Made by a program: the position numbers and the translations under genes. DNA of 34,340 nucleotides from positions 12,217 through 46,556 of the forward strand of contig NVWI01000008.1 in NCBI GenBank assembly GCA_002746215.1, read 5' to 3'. Each line of letters starts with the position of its first letter. The stretch's first letter is position 1. This document shows positions 23,976 through 32,680 of this stretch, piece after piece. The notes beneath the pieces were generated by a model. That model had not been told where the DNA came from and did not search any database. It saw nothing but the letters and a program-made list of their open reading frames with translations. The DNA comes from SAR86 cluster bacterium (lineage in GTDB: Bacteria > Pseudomonadota > Gammaproteobacteria > Pseudomonadales > Pseudohongiellaceae).

Positions 23976-25661
23976 ATGACAAAGTCAAAATTACAAAGTG
24001 TGATTGCATTGCTGGTAGTTATTGGCTTTTCGGTATTGGCATGGTCAGTCCACCCCGACTCAGCTGTAGACGGTATTGTTTGGTATAGCATTTTGCCTCC
24101 GATTATAGCAGTGGCCTTTGCAATAGCTACTCGGCATTTATTATTAAGCTTGGCAGCCGGTGTGGTGCTGGGCAGCTTGTTGATTAATGTGCCGCCCGCA
24201 GTGACTCAAGTTTCAGCGTGGGGTTCAAGTTTCGTCACTTTAGGGGTTCAATTTTGGAGTGTGATAAGTAACCCTTTCAATCTAGCGGTGCTCGCATTCA
24301 TCATGTTGATGCTGACAATGGTTAGTATCGTTATTCTTTCAGGAGGCTTGCTGGCAATAGTCAGATGGCTGGAACAATATGCTAAAGGTCCCAGGTCTAC
24401 TCAGTTTATTACTACTCTGATGGGGTTTCTGGTTTTCATTGATGACTATGCCAATGTCATGATTGTTGGTACGTCCATGCGCCCGATTTCCGATTCAATG
24501 AAAATCAGCAGAGAAAAGCTGGCCTTTATCGTTGATGCGACTGCAGCGCCGATTGCGGGCATAGCACTAATGTCCACCTGGATTGGTTATGAAGTCGGCA
24601 TTTTTTCTGAAGTGAGCACTGCATTGGGCTTTGGACGAGATGCTTATTCAATGTTTCTCGATGCACTTAGTTTCCGCTTCTATTGCATATTCATGATTTT
24701 GTTTCTGTTTGTGAATATTTGGTCACGGCGAGAATTCGGAGGAATGCTGAGAGCTGAACAGCGCAGCAGGGCAGGAGAAGTCAGTGCTGCTGATGCAACC
24801 TTACTGAGTGGTGATGATGACACTATACAGCCTGCACAATCTGGCAGAATTAAAATGTCCACAGCATTTTATCCTTTTGGAATTTTGTTTTTTGTTTTGT
24901 TTTTTGGGCTGTGGATTGATGGCGGAGGTTTGGGTTTACTTGCAGAAGCTCCGATGAGCTTTTTTAGTTTCAGTGCCTGGAGGGAGGTTATATCAGCCTC
25001 TGAGAATAATGTTCATGTGCTGAATATTGCGGGCTTACTGGCATTACTTACAGCAATTTTCTGTGCGGTTGTCATTGCAACCTTGCCTAAACAGTTAATT
25101 GGGCAGGCAATTAAAAAAGGTGCAAAGTCGGCTTTCTACCCCTGGCAAATTCTGATTCTGGCCTGGACACTTAGCGGTATATGTAACGAATTGCAGACAG
25201 GCCCGTTTCTGGTGGCAGTCGTTGGCGAGGGAATGCCTGCGGTTATTTATCCAGTGTTGGTGTTTGTGCTGAGTGCCGCTGCCGCTGTGGCCACAGGAAC
25301 TGCCTGGGGGACGATGGCAATTTTCATTCCCATTACTTCCCAGGTTGCTTTTCAGTTGGATGGTGGCACTTATGGACTGGTGACTATTGTGAGTTTGGCG
25401 GCTGTGCTTGATGGCGCTATTTTTGGTGATCACTGTTCACCAATTTCGGACACAACTGTCATGAGTTCGATTGCAACATCTTGTGATCATATTCACCATG
25501 TCCGAACTCAGTTTCCTTATGCCTTGCTGGTTGCTTTTGGTGCAATTGGATTGGGCTATATTCCCGCAATGCTAGGTGCGCCACTATGGCTGACGATGGC
25601 AGGAGCAGTAGTTTTTTTCAGTTTGTTTTTATTGTTGGTGGCAAAACAGGTAAGGGCTTAA
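23976..25661 (+). CDS. NhaC-family Na+/H+ antiporter
   Basis: Inner-membrane secondary transporter of 561 residues with about 11-12 hydrophobic helices. It matches the NhaC/MleN-type family: GFLVFIDDYANVMIVGTSMRPISD, FIVDATAAPIAG, and near the C-terminus AAVATGTAWGTMAIFIPI and DGAIFGDHCSPISDTTVMSS, where the Asp residues probably bind the cation. Na+/H+ exchange is the default; malate/lactate or amino-acid exchange is known for relatives and cannot be excluded. I choose ATG 23976 because the first helix follows directly; AGAAGGAG lies about 13 bases upstream. A TTG at 23913 would add 21 residues. It is divergent from mgtE. Confidence 0.85.
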   Translation: MTKSKLQSVIALLVVIGFSVLAWSVHPDSAVDGIVWYSILPPIIAVAFAIATRHLLLSLAAGVVLGSLLINVPPAVTQVSAWGSSFVTLGVQFWSVISNPFNLAVLAFIMLMLTMVSIVILSGGLLAIVRWLEQYAKGPRSTQFITTLMGFLVFIDDYANVMIVGTSMRPISDSMKISREKLAFIVDATAAPIAGIALMSTWIGYEVGIFSEVSTALGFGRDAYSMFLDALSFRFYCIFMILFLFVNIWSRREFGGMLRAEQRSRAGEVSAADATLLSGDDDTIQPAQSGRIKMSTAFYPFGILFFVLFFGLWIDGGGLGLLAEAPMSFFSFSAWREVISASENNVHVLNIAGLLALLTAIFCAVVIATLPKQLIGQAIKKGAKSAFYPWQILILAWTLSGICNELQTGPFLVAVVGEGMPAVIYPVLVFVLSAAAAVATGTAWGTMAIFIPITSQVAFQLDGGTYGLVTIVSLAAVLDGAIFGDHCSPISDTTVMSSIATSCDHIHHVRTQFPYALLVAFGAIGLGYIPAMLGAPLWLTMAGAVVFFSLFLLLVAKQVRA

Positions 25662-25694
25662 TACTTCTTTATTTCTTCTTACTTTTTCTTCTTT

Positions 25695-25961
25695 TTATTC
25701 TTCGTCGAACTTATTTTCAACCAGTTCGGTAATTGCAGAAAAGGCGTTAAGTTCATCACTGCCATCCAGCTTTATGTCAAGCACGGTGCCGGGAGATGCA
25801 GCCAGCAGCATAATTGAAAGTATGCTTTTGCCATCTACCATTTTTTCCTGGTTGCCAATTTCGAACTTGGATTCGAATCGGCTAACAACTTCAACCAGCC
25901 GTGCCGCAGCCCGAGCATGTAAGCCAGCCTTATTGCTGATTGTTATTTTATCTTCGATCAT
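25695..25961 (-). CDS. npr: HPr-like phosphocarrier NPr
   Basis: An 88-residue phosphocarrier of the nitrogen PTS, passing phosphate from PtsP to PtsN. The active His15 is in GLHARAA, and the KSILSIMLLAAS helix region follows. The usual Pro after His-Ala-Arg is Ala, as in other NPr proteins. There is no HprK-type Ser signature context. It starts three bases after the rapZ stop. No ptsP gene is in the window. The 33 bp between it and the convergent antiporter gene is a nearly pure pyrimidine tract on the plus strand. Confidence 0.92.
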   Translation of the reverse strand: MIEDKITISNKAGLHARAAARLVEVVSRFESKFEIGNQEKMVDGKSILSIMLLAASPGTVLDIKLDGSDELNAFSAITELVENKFDEE

Positions 25962-25964
25962 CTG

Positions 25965-26828
25965 CTAAATCTTACTTAATTCTCTATGTCGAACCTGAAT
26001 ATTACTAATTGTTTGGGAGAAATGCTCCCTTAGTTTTTCACTGAGGAAGACAGAGCGATGTTGACCGCCAGTACAACCCAGGGCAATGGTAATGTAACTA
26101 CGGTTGTTACGTTCAAAACTAGGTATCCATTTCCCAAGAAAGTCTTTGATATCATTGTACATTTCCTCAACTTCAGGCTCTGCTGCAAGAAAACTGATAA
26201 CTTCTTGATCAAGCCCGGTCAGCCCTCTGAGGGTATTAACCCAATAGGGGTTCGGCAGGCAACGAACGTCATAAACCATGTCAGCATCAATAGGAATGCC
26301 GTGTTTAAAGCCAAAAGACTGAAATTGTAATGCCAAGCTATTAGGCTGATGATTTGCAACCCTGTCTCGCACTATATCTCTTAAATCATGTAAAGTCAGG
26401 CTGCTGGTATCTATCGTTAAGCTGGCCAGGTTCGCAATGGGAGAGAGCAGTTCTTTCTCCAGTTTGATTGCTTCCAGCAAGCCAAGGTTGGTATTACTTA
26501 AAGGGTGCTTACGTCGAGTTTCACTAAAGCGTTTCAGCAGTGTGTTGGTTTCAGCATCCAAAAAGATTATTTGTCGGTCTAAAGTGGAGGCATCTAATCT
26601 GGCAAATATTTCCCTAAACTTTGAAAGGTCATCTGACAGGTTTCGTGCATCGATACTCACTGCAACCTTATCTAGCTCGTTGTTGTTTTCTTCAGCGATG
26701 CGTTCAGCGAGTGCGGCTAACAGGCTAGCAGGCATATTATCAACACAGTAATAACCCAAATCCTCCAATACATGGAGGCAGGTGCTTTTGCCTGAGCCGG
26801 AGCGACCACTGATGATAATAAGTTTCAT
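25965..26828 (-). CDS. rapZ: RNase adapter RapZ
   Basis: Binds GlmZ/GlmY-type sRNAs and directs RNase E to control glucosamine-6-phosphate synthase in enteric bacteria. The 287-residue protein has Walker A GRSGSGKS (8-15), the DNMPASLL segment, a Walker B-like QIIFLDAE, and the RNA-binding C-terminal region with GCTGGQHRSVF. Whether a GlmY/GlmZ pair exists here is not known. It is followed by npr and preceded by a 217-bp gap from ptsN that contains competing hairpins. Confidence 0.95.
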   Translation of the reverse strand: MKLIIISGRSGSGKSTCLHVLEDLGYYCVDNMPASLLAALAERIAEENNNELDKVAVSIDARNLSDDLSKFREIFARLDASTLDRQIIFLDAETNTLLKRFSETRRKHPLSNTNLGLLEAIKLEKELLSPIANLASLTIDTSSLTLHDLRDIVRDRVANHQPNSLALQFQSFGFKHGIPIDADMVYDVRCLPNPYWVNTLRGLTGLDQEVISFLAAEPEVEEMYNDIKDFLGKWIPSFERNNRSYITIALGCTGGQHRSVFLSEKLREHFSQTISNIQVRHRELSKI

Positions 26829-26902
26829 ATTGGCATTTTATGCTATTTTTTAAGCTTAAGGGAAAACTCAGAGAGTTTCTGGTCGTTGCTCCGGTATTTT
26901 AA

Positions 26903-26938
26903 GCCCTTTATGTAAAGGGAAAGTGAAGCTTAAAGGGC
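26903..26938 (-). promoter_or_regulatory. Mutually exclusive hairpins upstream of rapZ
   Basis: GCCCTTTA at 26903-26910 can pair either with TAAAGGG at 26913-26919 (two-base loop) or with TAAAGGGC at 26931-26938. Only one pairing can form at a time. It lies about 75-110 bp before the rapZ start, in the ptsN-rapZ gap, and could be an attenuator or processing site. Confidence 0.35.
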
Positions 26939-27045
26939 AATAAGGGAATAAAAAGCCTATTATTAAAGTGGGGTCAGATGAGACTTTTACCACTTTTAAA
27001 ATTTTTTAGTGGTGAGTTTGATCAGAGTTTGTATGCTCAAAGGTC

Positions 27046-27504
27046 TTAATTAGAAGCAGGCGCGCGCATGGCAGCAGCGTAGAGTTCAGCATCATTTTGA
27101 CTTTTTCTGAGGTTATCGCAGTAGGACTGGCTTTTAAAGAGTTCAGCTAGGGTTCTCAATACCTCAAGATGGCCTTCAATGGTATTTTCTGGCACGAGTA
27201 GAAAAAATAGCAAATCAACAGGGTTTTGATCAATGGCATCGAAATTTATGGGGTTGGTTAATTTTACTAGGCAGCCAATAGTATTCTTACATTTGGGGAC
27301 GCGGCAATGAGGAATTGCAATGCCATTGCCAAGCCCGGTGCTACCCAGTTGCTCCCTAGCTATCAAAGCTTCATAAACTTCATCGGGATTTACATCAACT
27401 TTGCTGGCGATTAATTCTGCGCTGGTTTCCAGTAAGCGTTTTTTGCTTATACCGTCGACATTACAAAAGGTTAGGTCAGGACTTATGATTGATTCAAGCT
27501 GCAT
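27046..27504 (-). CDS. ptsN: PTS-Ntr EIIA protein PtsN
   Basis: Terminal phospho-acceptor of the nitrogen PTS; controls K+ transport and sigma-54-linked functions. The 152-residue EIIA-type domain has the phosphorylated His66 in GNGIAIPHCRVP and the conserved LLFFLLVPE strand. It lies 101 bp after rpoN, with no hpf gene between them as in E. coli and Pseudomonas. The RpoN and PTS-Ntr proteins together suggest coordinated nitrogen and potassium control. Confidence 0.94.
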   Translation of the reverse strand: MQLESIISPDLTFCNVDGISKKRLLETSAELIASKVDVNPDEVYEALIAREQLGSTGLGNGIAIPHCRVPKCKNTIGCLVKLTNPINFDAIDQNPVDLLFFLLVPENTIEGHLEVLRTLAELFKSQSYCDNLRKSQNDAELYAAAMRAPASN

Positions 27505-27605
27505 GGTTTATTAAATGTGGTCTTAAATTGGCAGGGTGCTTTCTAGATTACTTTTTTAGGGCGCTTTCTAGAGTGCTTTTTAAAAAAATTGTTAAGTAAA
27601 ACTGC

Positions 27606-29156
27606 CTAAAGTAGACATTTCCTTTCGTTTGAAGGTGAGATGGACAGGGATTCCCTGTATTTTGCAATTGTTCGGCGCGCAATATTAATACCTTGTTCAC
27701 CCAAAAGGGAAGTGATTTTGCTATCACTAAGGGGTTTTTGTGGATTTTCGTTGGCTACCAGCTTTTTAATAAGTGCGCGAATAGCCGTAGAAGAGCACTC
27801 TCCGCCCTCCTGAGTGCTCACATGCGAAGAGAAAAAATATTTTAATTCGTAGATGCCACGGGGTGTATGCATGTATTTTTGAGTGGTGACACGTGAAATA
27901 GTCGATTCATGCATACCAACCGCTTCGGCGATGTCGTGCAAAACCAGGGGTTTCATTGCTTCATCGCCGTAGTCAAAAAAACCTCGCTGGTGTTCTACTA
28001 TCTTGCTGGCAACTTTTAATAATGTTTCGTTTCGACTTTGTAAGCTTTTCAGAAACCAGCGTGCTTCTTGTAGATTTTCTTTCAGGTAAGCACTATCGCT
28101 ACCTGAGTTTCCCCGTCCTACCAATGCTGCATAATCTGGATTAACTCTGATAGAAGGTGTTGTGTCTGGATTGAGTTCGACTTTCCAGCGTTTTTTTTCT
28201 TTTTTGACAAAAACATCAGGAACGACGTAGGGCGTATCTGATAGGGTTATTTCCGAGCCGGGCCTGGGGTTTAGACTAAGAATTATCTGTAGAGCTGCTT
28301 TCAACTCAGGTTCTTTGACCCTGAGACGTTTCATAATCAGTTTGTAATCTCGTGTCGCCAGCTGAGGCAGAAAGCCTTCAATAACTTTACCCGCCAAGGT
28401 GAAACCAGGGCACTCAGCGTCGCAATGCGCTAATTGCAAACGTAAACTTTCACTGAGGTCGCGGTAGCCTACCCCAATGGGGTCAAATTGCTGTATGCGG
28501 TGGAGTACTGCAAGCACTTCATCTTCTTCTATATCAAGATCTCTGATAAGCCCTGCATGAATCGATGCAATGCTTGAAGTTAATAAGCCGTTAGGGTCAA
28601 TAGAGTCGACTATCGACATAGCGATTAGACGGTCACTGTCAGACATGGGCGTTAAGTTGAGCTGCCAGTTTAAATGATCTTGGAGTGATTCAACGGCACT
28701 ATTTCTGGATTCAAAATCACTGTCTTCATTACCTAGGTTGGTATAGGACGAGGTCGGTGTTGTGTTGATGTAGATGTCTTCCCAGGAACTATCGACAGCG
28801 AGTTCTTCTGGGATTTCATTTTCATTCCAATCGCTATTTTGCAGTTCCTGAAGGTCGTCGCTAAGTTCAGGGCTGCCTTGTTCTGCATTTTGTTCCGCGC
28901 TTTTTTCTGAACTTATATCTGAATTAGGCTCAGAACTATTTACTATTTCTTCCTGAGTGACATTATTTTGACTATCTTCAACAGCGTCGCCTTCATCCTG
29001 ATTTTCATCCAGCTCCAACATGGGGTTGCTTTCCAGGGCTTCCTGAATTTCCTGTTGTAAGTCTAGGGTAGAAAGTTGCAACAAGCGGATGGCCTGTTGC
29101 AACTGGGGTGTCATGGTGAGTTGTTGGCCTAACTTGAGTTGAAGCGATAATTTCAT
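27606..29156 (-). CDS. rpoN: RNA polymerase sigma-54 factor
   Basis: Sigma factor for -24/-12 promoters that need an AAA+ activator. The 516-residue protein has the Gln/Leu-rich region I ([20 protein letters not shown], 3-22), an acidic region II rich in Glu/Asp (about 50-125), the core-binding domain, the helix-turn-helix ([20 protein letters not shown]), and the RpoN box [10 protein letters not shown] at 493-502. It lies downstream of lptB with a 191-bp gap holding a palindrome. It is the presumptive partner of the CbrB-like activator. Confidence 0.97.
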   Translation of the reverse strand: MKLSLQLKLGQQLTMTPQLQQAIRLLQLSTLDLQQEIQEALESNPMLELDENQDEGDAVEDSQNNVTQEEIVNSSEPNSDISSEKSAEQNAEQGSPELSDDLQELQNSDWNENEIPEELAVDSSWEDIYINTTPTSSYTNLGNEDSDFESRNSAVESLQDHLNWQLNLTPMSDSDRLIAMSIVDSIDPNGLLTSSIASIHAGLIRDLDIEEDEVLAVLHRIQQFDPIGVGYRDLSESLRLQLAHCDAECPGFTLAGKVIEGFLPQLATRDYKLIMKRLRVKEPELKAALQIILSLNPRPGSEITLSDTPYVVPDVFVKKEKKRWKVELNPDTTPSIRVNPDYAALVGRGNSGSDSAYLKENLQEARWFLKSLQSRNETLLKVASKIVEHQRGFFDYGDEAMKPLVLHDIAEAVGMHESTISRVTTQKYMHTPRGIYELKYFFSSHVSTQEGGECSSTAIRALIKKLVANENPQKPLSDSKITSLLGEQGINIARRTIAKYRESLSISPSNERKCLL

Positions 29157-29282
29157 AAGTGCTGCCGAGATGATTCAAAACCTAGATTAGAGCTAAGGTT
29201 AGTTTGCTCGCCACTAGGTGTTTATTGACTATAGCAAAGTTTATGCAATTATCATACCGAAGAGGGTTGAGGTGGAGAAATG

Positions 29283-29308
29283 GGTGTCAGAGTCATGACT
29301 CTGACACC
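29283..29308. repeat. Perfect 26-bp palindrome with a degenerate half-copy nearby
   Basis: GGTGTCAGAGTCA is followed at once by its exact reverse complement, giving 26 bp with no loop. A third, degenerate copy of the half-site (TACTCTGGCACC) ends at 29344, next to the lptB stop. The block lies between lptB and rpoN. It resembles the palindromic ends of REP-like or RAYT-associated elements, but no transposase is present. It could also form an RNA hairpin in the lptB-rpoN transcript. Confidence 0.85.
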
Positions 29309-29347
29309 GGAAAAAAAGGATTAGAAAGGGTTTACTCTGGCACCAAT

Positions 29348-30073
29348 CTAAATACGAAACTCATGCCCCAGATAGACATTCTTGACCTGCTCATTCTGCA
29401 TGATACTGGCCGGATCACCTTCAGCTAAAATAGCGCCTTCATTAACAATGTAGGCGCGTTCGCAGATATCGAGCGTTTCACGCACATTATGATCAGTGAT
29501 GAGTACGCCAATATTGCGTTTGCTGAGATCTCTAATAATCACCTTAATATCATTGACTGAGATAGGATCAACACCGGCGAAGGGTTCATCCAGTAAGATA
29601 AAATCAGGGTCAGTCGCTAAGGCGCGGGCTATTTCAACGCGACGACGCTCGCCGCCAGAGAGGCTCATACCCAAACTGGATTCAAGGTGCTGGATATTGA
29701 ATTCTTGCATGAGCGTTTTGCATATCTCCTGGCGCTGGCTGTTATCCAAGTTTTTACGGGTTTCAAGAATAGCCAAAATATTGTCTTTAACGCTTAGTTT
29801 ACGAAAGATAGAGGATTCCTGCGGAAGGTAGCTCAGGCCTTTGCGGGCACGTTCGTGCATGGGGGCTTTGGAAATATTTTCATCGTCAATAAAAACCTGG
29901 CCATGATCGGCTTTAACCAGGCCAATGATCATGTAAAAAGAGGTGGTTTTGCCCGCACCGTTTGGGCCTAATAAGCCAACGATTTGGCCACTTTTTAAGG
30001 TGAGGGAGACATCCTTGACGACCTGCCTGCCTTTATAGCTTTTACCAAGCTTGCTGACGCTGAGGGTTTTCAT
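29348..30073 (-). CDS. lptB: LPS export ABC transporter ATPase LptB
   Basis: Cytoplasmic ATPase of the LptB2FGC complex that drives LPS from the inner to the outer membrane. The 241-residue protein closely matches E. coli LptB: Walker A GPNGAGKT (36-43), signature [15 protein letters not shown], Walker [14 protein letters not shown] and switch His in [11 protein letters not shown] choose the ATG at 30073 by comparison with E. coli; a TTG at 30088 overlapping the lptA stop would add five residues. Neither has a strong ribosome site, so translational coupling to lptA is likely. Confidence 0.96.
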   Translation of the reverse strand: MKTLSVSKLGKSYKGRQVVKDVSLTLKSGQIVGLLGPNGAGKTTSFYMIIGLVKADHGQVFIDDENISKAPMHERARKGLSYLPQESSIFRKLSVKDNILAILETRKNLDNSQRQEICKTLMQEFNIQHLESSLGMSLSGGERRRVEIARALATDPDFILLDEPFAGVDPISVNDIKVIIRDLSKRNIGVLITDHNVRETLDICERAYIVNEGAILAEGDPASIMQNEQVKNVYLGHEFRI

Positions 30074-30084
30074 ATTGGGTTTAT

Positions 30085-30582
30085 TCAAGGGGTAGCAGTA
30101 GATGGAATAACCATATTCATTTGCGTGGCATCCAGTTTGCGGTTGGCAATATCGTATTCAATGCGTTCTGCGGTGGTCTCAATAGTACCTTCCTGCGAAA
30201 AGGCCGCATTGCCTTGAATAATGATTATTTGGTTTGCGTTATCGAGCGTGATACTTGATCCGCTGGCATAAACAATTACCTGGCCAACTTCAGGCTGTTG
30301 TTGGAATGTTGCCGGTGATCCTGTGGCAGTTATCAAATGAATAAGACCTTGCTCACGTTCGATCCTGAATTCAAGGCCCGTTAGTTTGAGGCTGCCCTGG
30401 CTGATTTCAGCAGGCTCATCGCTTGTGCCACGACAAATTTCCAGGCCCTGATCTAAAAATGATTCACTGCGAGCTGGGCAGCTCGTGAGCATATCCTGAT
30501 TAAGATCATCAGGCAGGGCTAAAGAGAAAGTCGCTAATGCACAAAAGTTTATTAAAACTAGAAGCTTCAAAAATCTATTCAT
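30085..30582 (-). CDS. lptA: Periplasmic LPS-transport protein LptA
   Basis: Periplasmic bridge protein that carries LPS between LptC and LptD. The 165-residue precursor has a signal peptide ([19 protein letters not shown]) and the OstA/LptA beta-jellyroll with repeated strands ([40 protein letters not shown]). It is a little shorter than E. coli LptA (185). It overlaps the end of lptC by eight bases and abuts lptB. Confidence 0.92.
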   Translation of the reverse strand: MNRFLKLLVLINFCALATFSLALPDDLNQDMLTSCPARSESFLDQGLEICRGTSDEPAEISQGSLKLTGLEFRIEREQGLIHLITATGSPATFQQQPEVGQVIVYASGSSITLDNANQIIIIQGNAAFSQEGTIETTAERIEYDIANRKLDATQMNMVIPSTATP

Positions 30583-31138
30583 AACGCCCTTTAACCTGGC
30601 TGAGAAAAGTAAAGTGTCTTGTTGTTAAATCTGCTGTCATGCCTAGGCTGCTGATTTCTCGATTCATTGTTTCAAACAGGATTTCGCTTTCGGTGCTAAG
30701 GTACTTGCTAGTAAGGTAAATTGTAAGTTCGTCGGTATAAATGTTGTAGGTTTGACCGTCAGCATCGGTATGTTGGACAACGACATTTTCCGAAAGATCC
30801 AGTCTTTCTTCAGAGCGTTCGATATCCTGTCGTATTGTGCCATAGACCGCACTCAGGAACCACGGGCCGGCCTGGCTTTCGTAAATAATTAGACGCGGGG
30901 AGTCGATGGTTGCATATTCCGGGTATGGGTAGTGCACGATACGCTCAGCTTGTAGGCGGTATTCAGATTCACCCTCAGGACTAAATTGGGTGCTGTCGAC
31001 TGTCGTCAAATAATAATCAAACGTTTGATCAACTCGGCTGCCTTCGAGACTGGAGAAACTGTCATCGTTGCTTCCTGAAATTAATAACAAGAACAACATG
31101 CAAGCAAGAACGGCTAAAACAATTGTGTGATAGCGCAT
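30575..31138 (-). CDS. lptC: LPS-transport protein LptC
   Basis: Single-helix inner-membrane protein that takes LPS from LptFG and passes it to LptA. The 187-residue protein has an N-terminal membrane segment (VLAVLACMLFLLLIS) and a periplasmic LptA-like domain with the strands YRLQAERIVHYP and YNIYTDELTIYLTSKYLSTE. It lies 12 bp after kdsC and overlaps lptA by eight bases, so kdsD-kdsC-lptC-lptA-lptB form one transcript. Confidence 0.93.
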   Translation of the reverse strand: MRYHTIVLAVLACMLFLLLISGSNDDSFSSLEGSRVDQTFDYYLTTVDSTQFSPEGESEYRLQAERIVHYPYPEYATIDSPRLIIYESQAGPWFLSAVYGTIRQDIERSEERLDLSENVVVQHTDADGQTYNIYTDELTIYLTSKYLSTESEILFETMNREISSLGMTADLTTRHFTFLSQVKGRYE

Positions 31139-31150
31139 CGGTTTACCTGC

Positions 31151-31684
31151 TTACATGAAAGGCGCTATGGCCGCATCAAATTTATTTTGTGCCTGTAAAA
31201 TCAGGTCACAAATTTCACGTACAGCACCTTGGCCGCCGGGGCGTTCGGTACAGCATAAGGCATGTTGAAGAATGACGGGATTTGCATTGGGCACAGTGAT
31301 GCCAAAACCGACGCGGCGGATGCAGGCCAGATCGGGAAGGTCGTCACCCATGTAGGCGACTTCGTGATAGCGTAGATTCGATTTTTCCAGGATATCATCC
31401 AGGGCTGTGAGTTTTGCTTCGCAGCCTTGCACCAGTGTCTTTATGCCAAGCTCTTTAGCCCGTTGTGTGACAATGCTGGATGTTCTGCCGGTTATCAGGG
31501 CGACTTCAATACCTGCATTTTGCAACAACTTAATGCCCTGTCCGTCGAGGGTGCTAAAGGCTTTAAACTCATCACCTTTGTCAGAAAAGTAGAGCTTGCC
31601 GTCACTTAAGACGCCATCGACATCGAGCACAAGTAATTTAATATTTTGTGCTTTATCTAAAATTTCTTTGGGTAGATCAGACAT
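31151..31684 (-). CDS. kdsC: Kdo-8-phosphate phosphatase
   Basis: HAD phosphatase that removes the phosphate from Kdo-8-P to give Kdo, the inner-core sugar of LPS. The 177-residue protein has the nucleophile motif LDVDGVLSDG (Asp21, Asp23), the GRTSSIV motif, Lys/MGDDLPD (motif III) and the C-terminal flexible tail. It lies 14 bp after kdsD and 12 bp before lptC. Confidence 0.95.
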   Translation of the reverse strand: MSDLPKEILDKAQNIKLLVLDVDGVLSDGKLYFSDKGDEFKAFSTLDGQGIKLLQNAGIEVALITGRTSSIVTQRAKELGIKTLVQGCEAKLTALDDILEKSNLRYHEVAYMGDDLPDLACIRRVGFGITVPNANPVILQHALCCTERPGGQGAVREICDLILQAQNKFDAAIAPFM

Positions 31685-31698
31685 GTTTGCACCTGAAT

Positions 31699-32670
31699 TT
31701 AGACAACATTGGCTTTTAATAAATCATGCATGGTGATGATGCCTGCAAGTTTTTGCTCATCATCCAATACAACCAGGCTGTAGATTTCGTTGTCCTGCAT
31801 TATTTTTGCCGCTTCGGAGGCGAGGGAGTTGGGGCCAATCGAACGAAATGAGCGGGTCATTACTTTGTCTATCCGCGTAAGTTGCAGGTCTTTGTTTTGA
31901 TCAAGTACACGCCTTAAATCACCATCAGTAAAGACGCCTGCTAAATTTCCTGCGTCATCCTTAATGGTTGTCATGCCCAGTTTCTTGGCACTGACTTCCA
32001 GTAAGGTTTCACTGATGGGCGTGTCCGTACTGACAATTGGAATATCTAAGTCAGAGTGCATGACGTTCTCAACCTTGAGCAATAAACGCCGCCCCAAGTT
32101 TCCACCGGGGTGTGAAAAAGCAAAATCTTCTGCGGTAAAGCCGCGCGCCTCTAACAGAGCCATTGCCAGAGCATCACCCAGTACTAGTGAGACTGTGGTA
32201 CTGGTCGTTGGTGCTAAACCTAAAGGACAGGCTTCGATTTCTACACTGGCATCCAGATTAACATCTGCACTTTCAGCCAGGGCTGAGTTGGCATTACCCG
32301 TCATCGTGATTAAAGGAACGCCTTTGCGTTTTAACACGGGCAAGATAGAGAGTAGTTCTTCTGTCGTGCCGGAATTTGATAAGGCAAGGATCACATCCTT
32401 TTCGGTAATCATGCCTATGTCGCCATGGCTGGCTTCAGCGGGATGAACGAAATGTGCCGGAGTACCGGTGCTCGCTAAAGTTGCTGCAATTTTGTTGGCA
32501 ATATGACCAGATTTCCCCATTCCCATGACGATAATGTGGCCAGTGCAATCAAGCATTAACGTACAGGCCTTATTGAAAGAGTTATCAATTCTGGTCTTAA
32601 GCGCTGCTACGGCATCTTGCTCAAGGGAAATGGTTCTGAGGGCAGTTTCTATAAATGAGTTTTTCGTCAT
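31699..32670 (-). CDS. kdsD: Arabinose-5-phosphate isomerase KdsD
   Basis: Interconverts ribulose-5-P and arabinose-5-P, the first step to Kdo. It has the SIS domain (MGMGKSGHIANKIAATLASTG, HGDIGMI) and two C-terminal CBS domains (about 200-323). The 323-residue start at ATG 32670 is chosen because it matches the family N-terminus; TTG 32688 would add six residues and overlap the upstream stop. It begins 10 bp after the yrbG stop. Confidence 0.95.
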   Translation of the reverse strand: MTKNSFIETALRTISLEQDAVAALKTRIDNSFNKACTLMLDCTGHIIVMGMGKSGHIANKIAATLASTGTPAHFVHPAEASHGDIGMITEKDVILALSNSGTTEELLSILPVLKRKGVPLITMTGNANSALAESADVNLDASVEIEACPLGLAPTTSTTVSLVLGDALAMALLEARGFTAEDFAFSHPGGNLGRRLLLKVENVMHSDLDIPIVSTDTPISETLLEVSAKKLGMTTIKDDAGNLAGVFTDGDLRRVLDQNKDLQLTRIDKVMTRSFRSIGPNSLASEAAKIMQDNEIYSLVVLDDEQKLAGIITMHDLLKANVV

Positions 32671-32680
32671 GAGGCTAACT

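Noticed and set aside
23759-24091. 110-residue minus-strand frame across the mgtE-antiporter promoter region
   Set aside because: It overlaps the antiporter N-terminus and the mgtE promoter and has no recognisable domain.
25665-25702. Pyrimidine tract between the antiporter and npr as a regulatory element
   Set aside because: It lies between convergent genes and shows no stem or repeat; simple sequence bias is enough.
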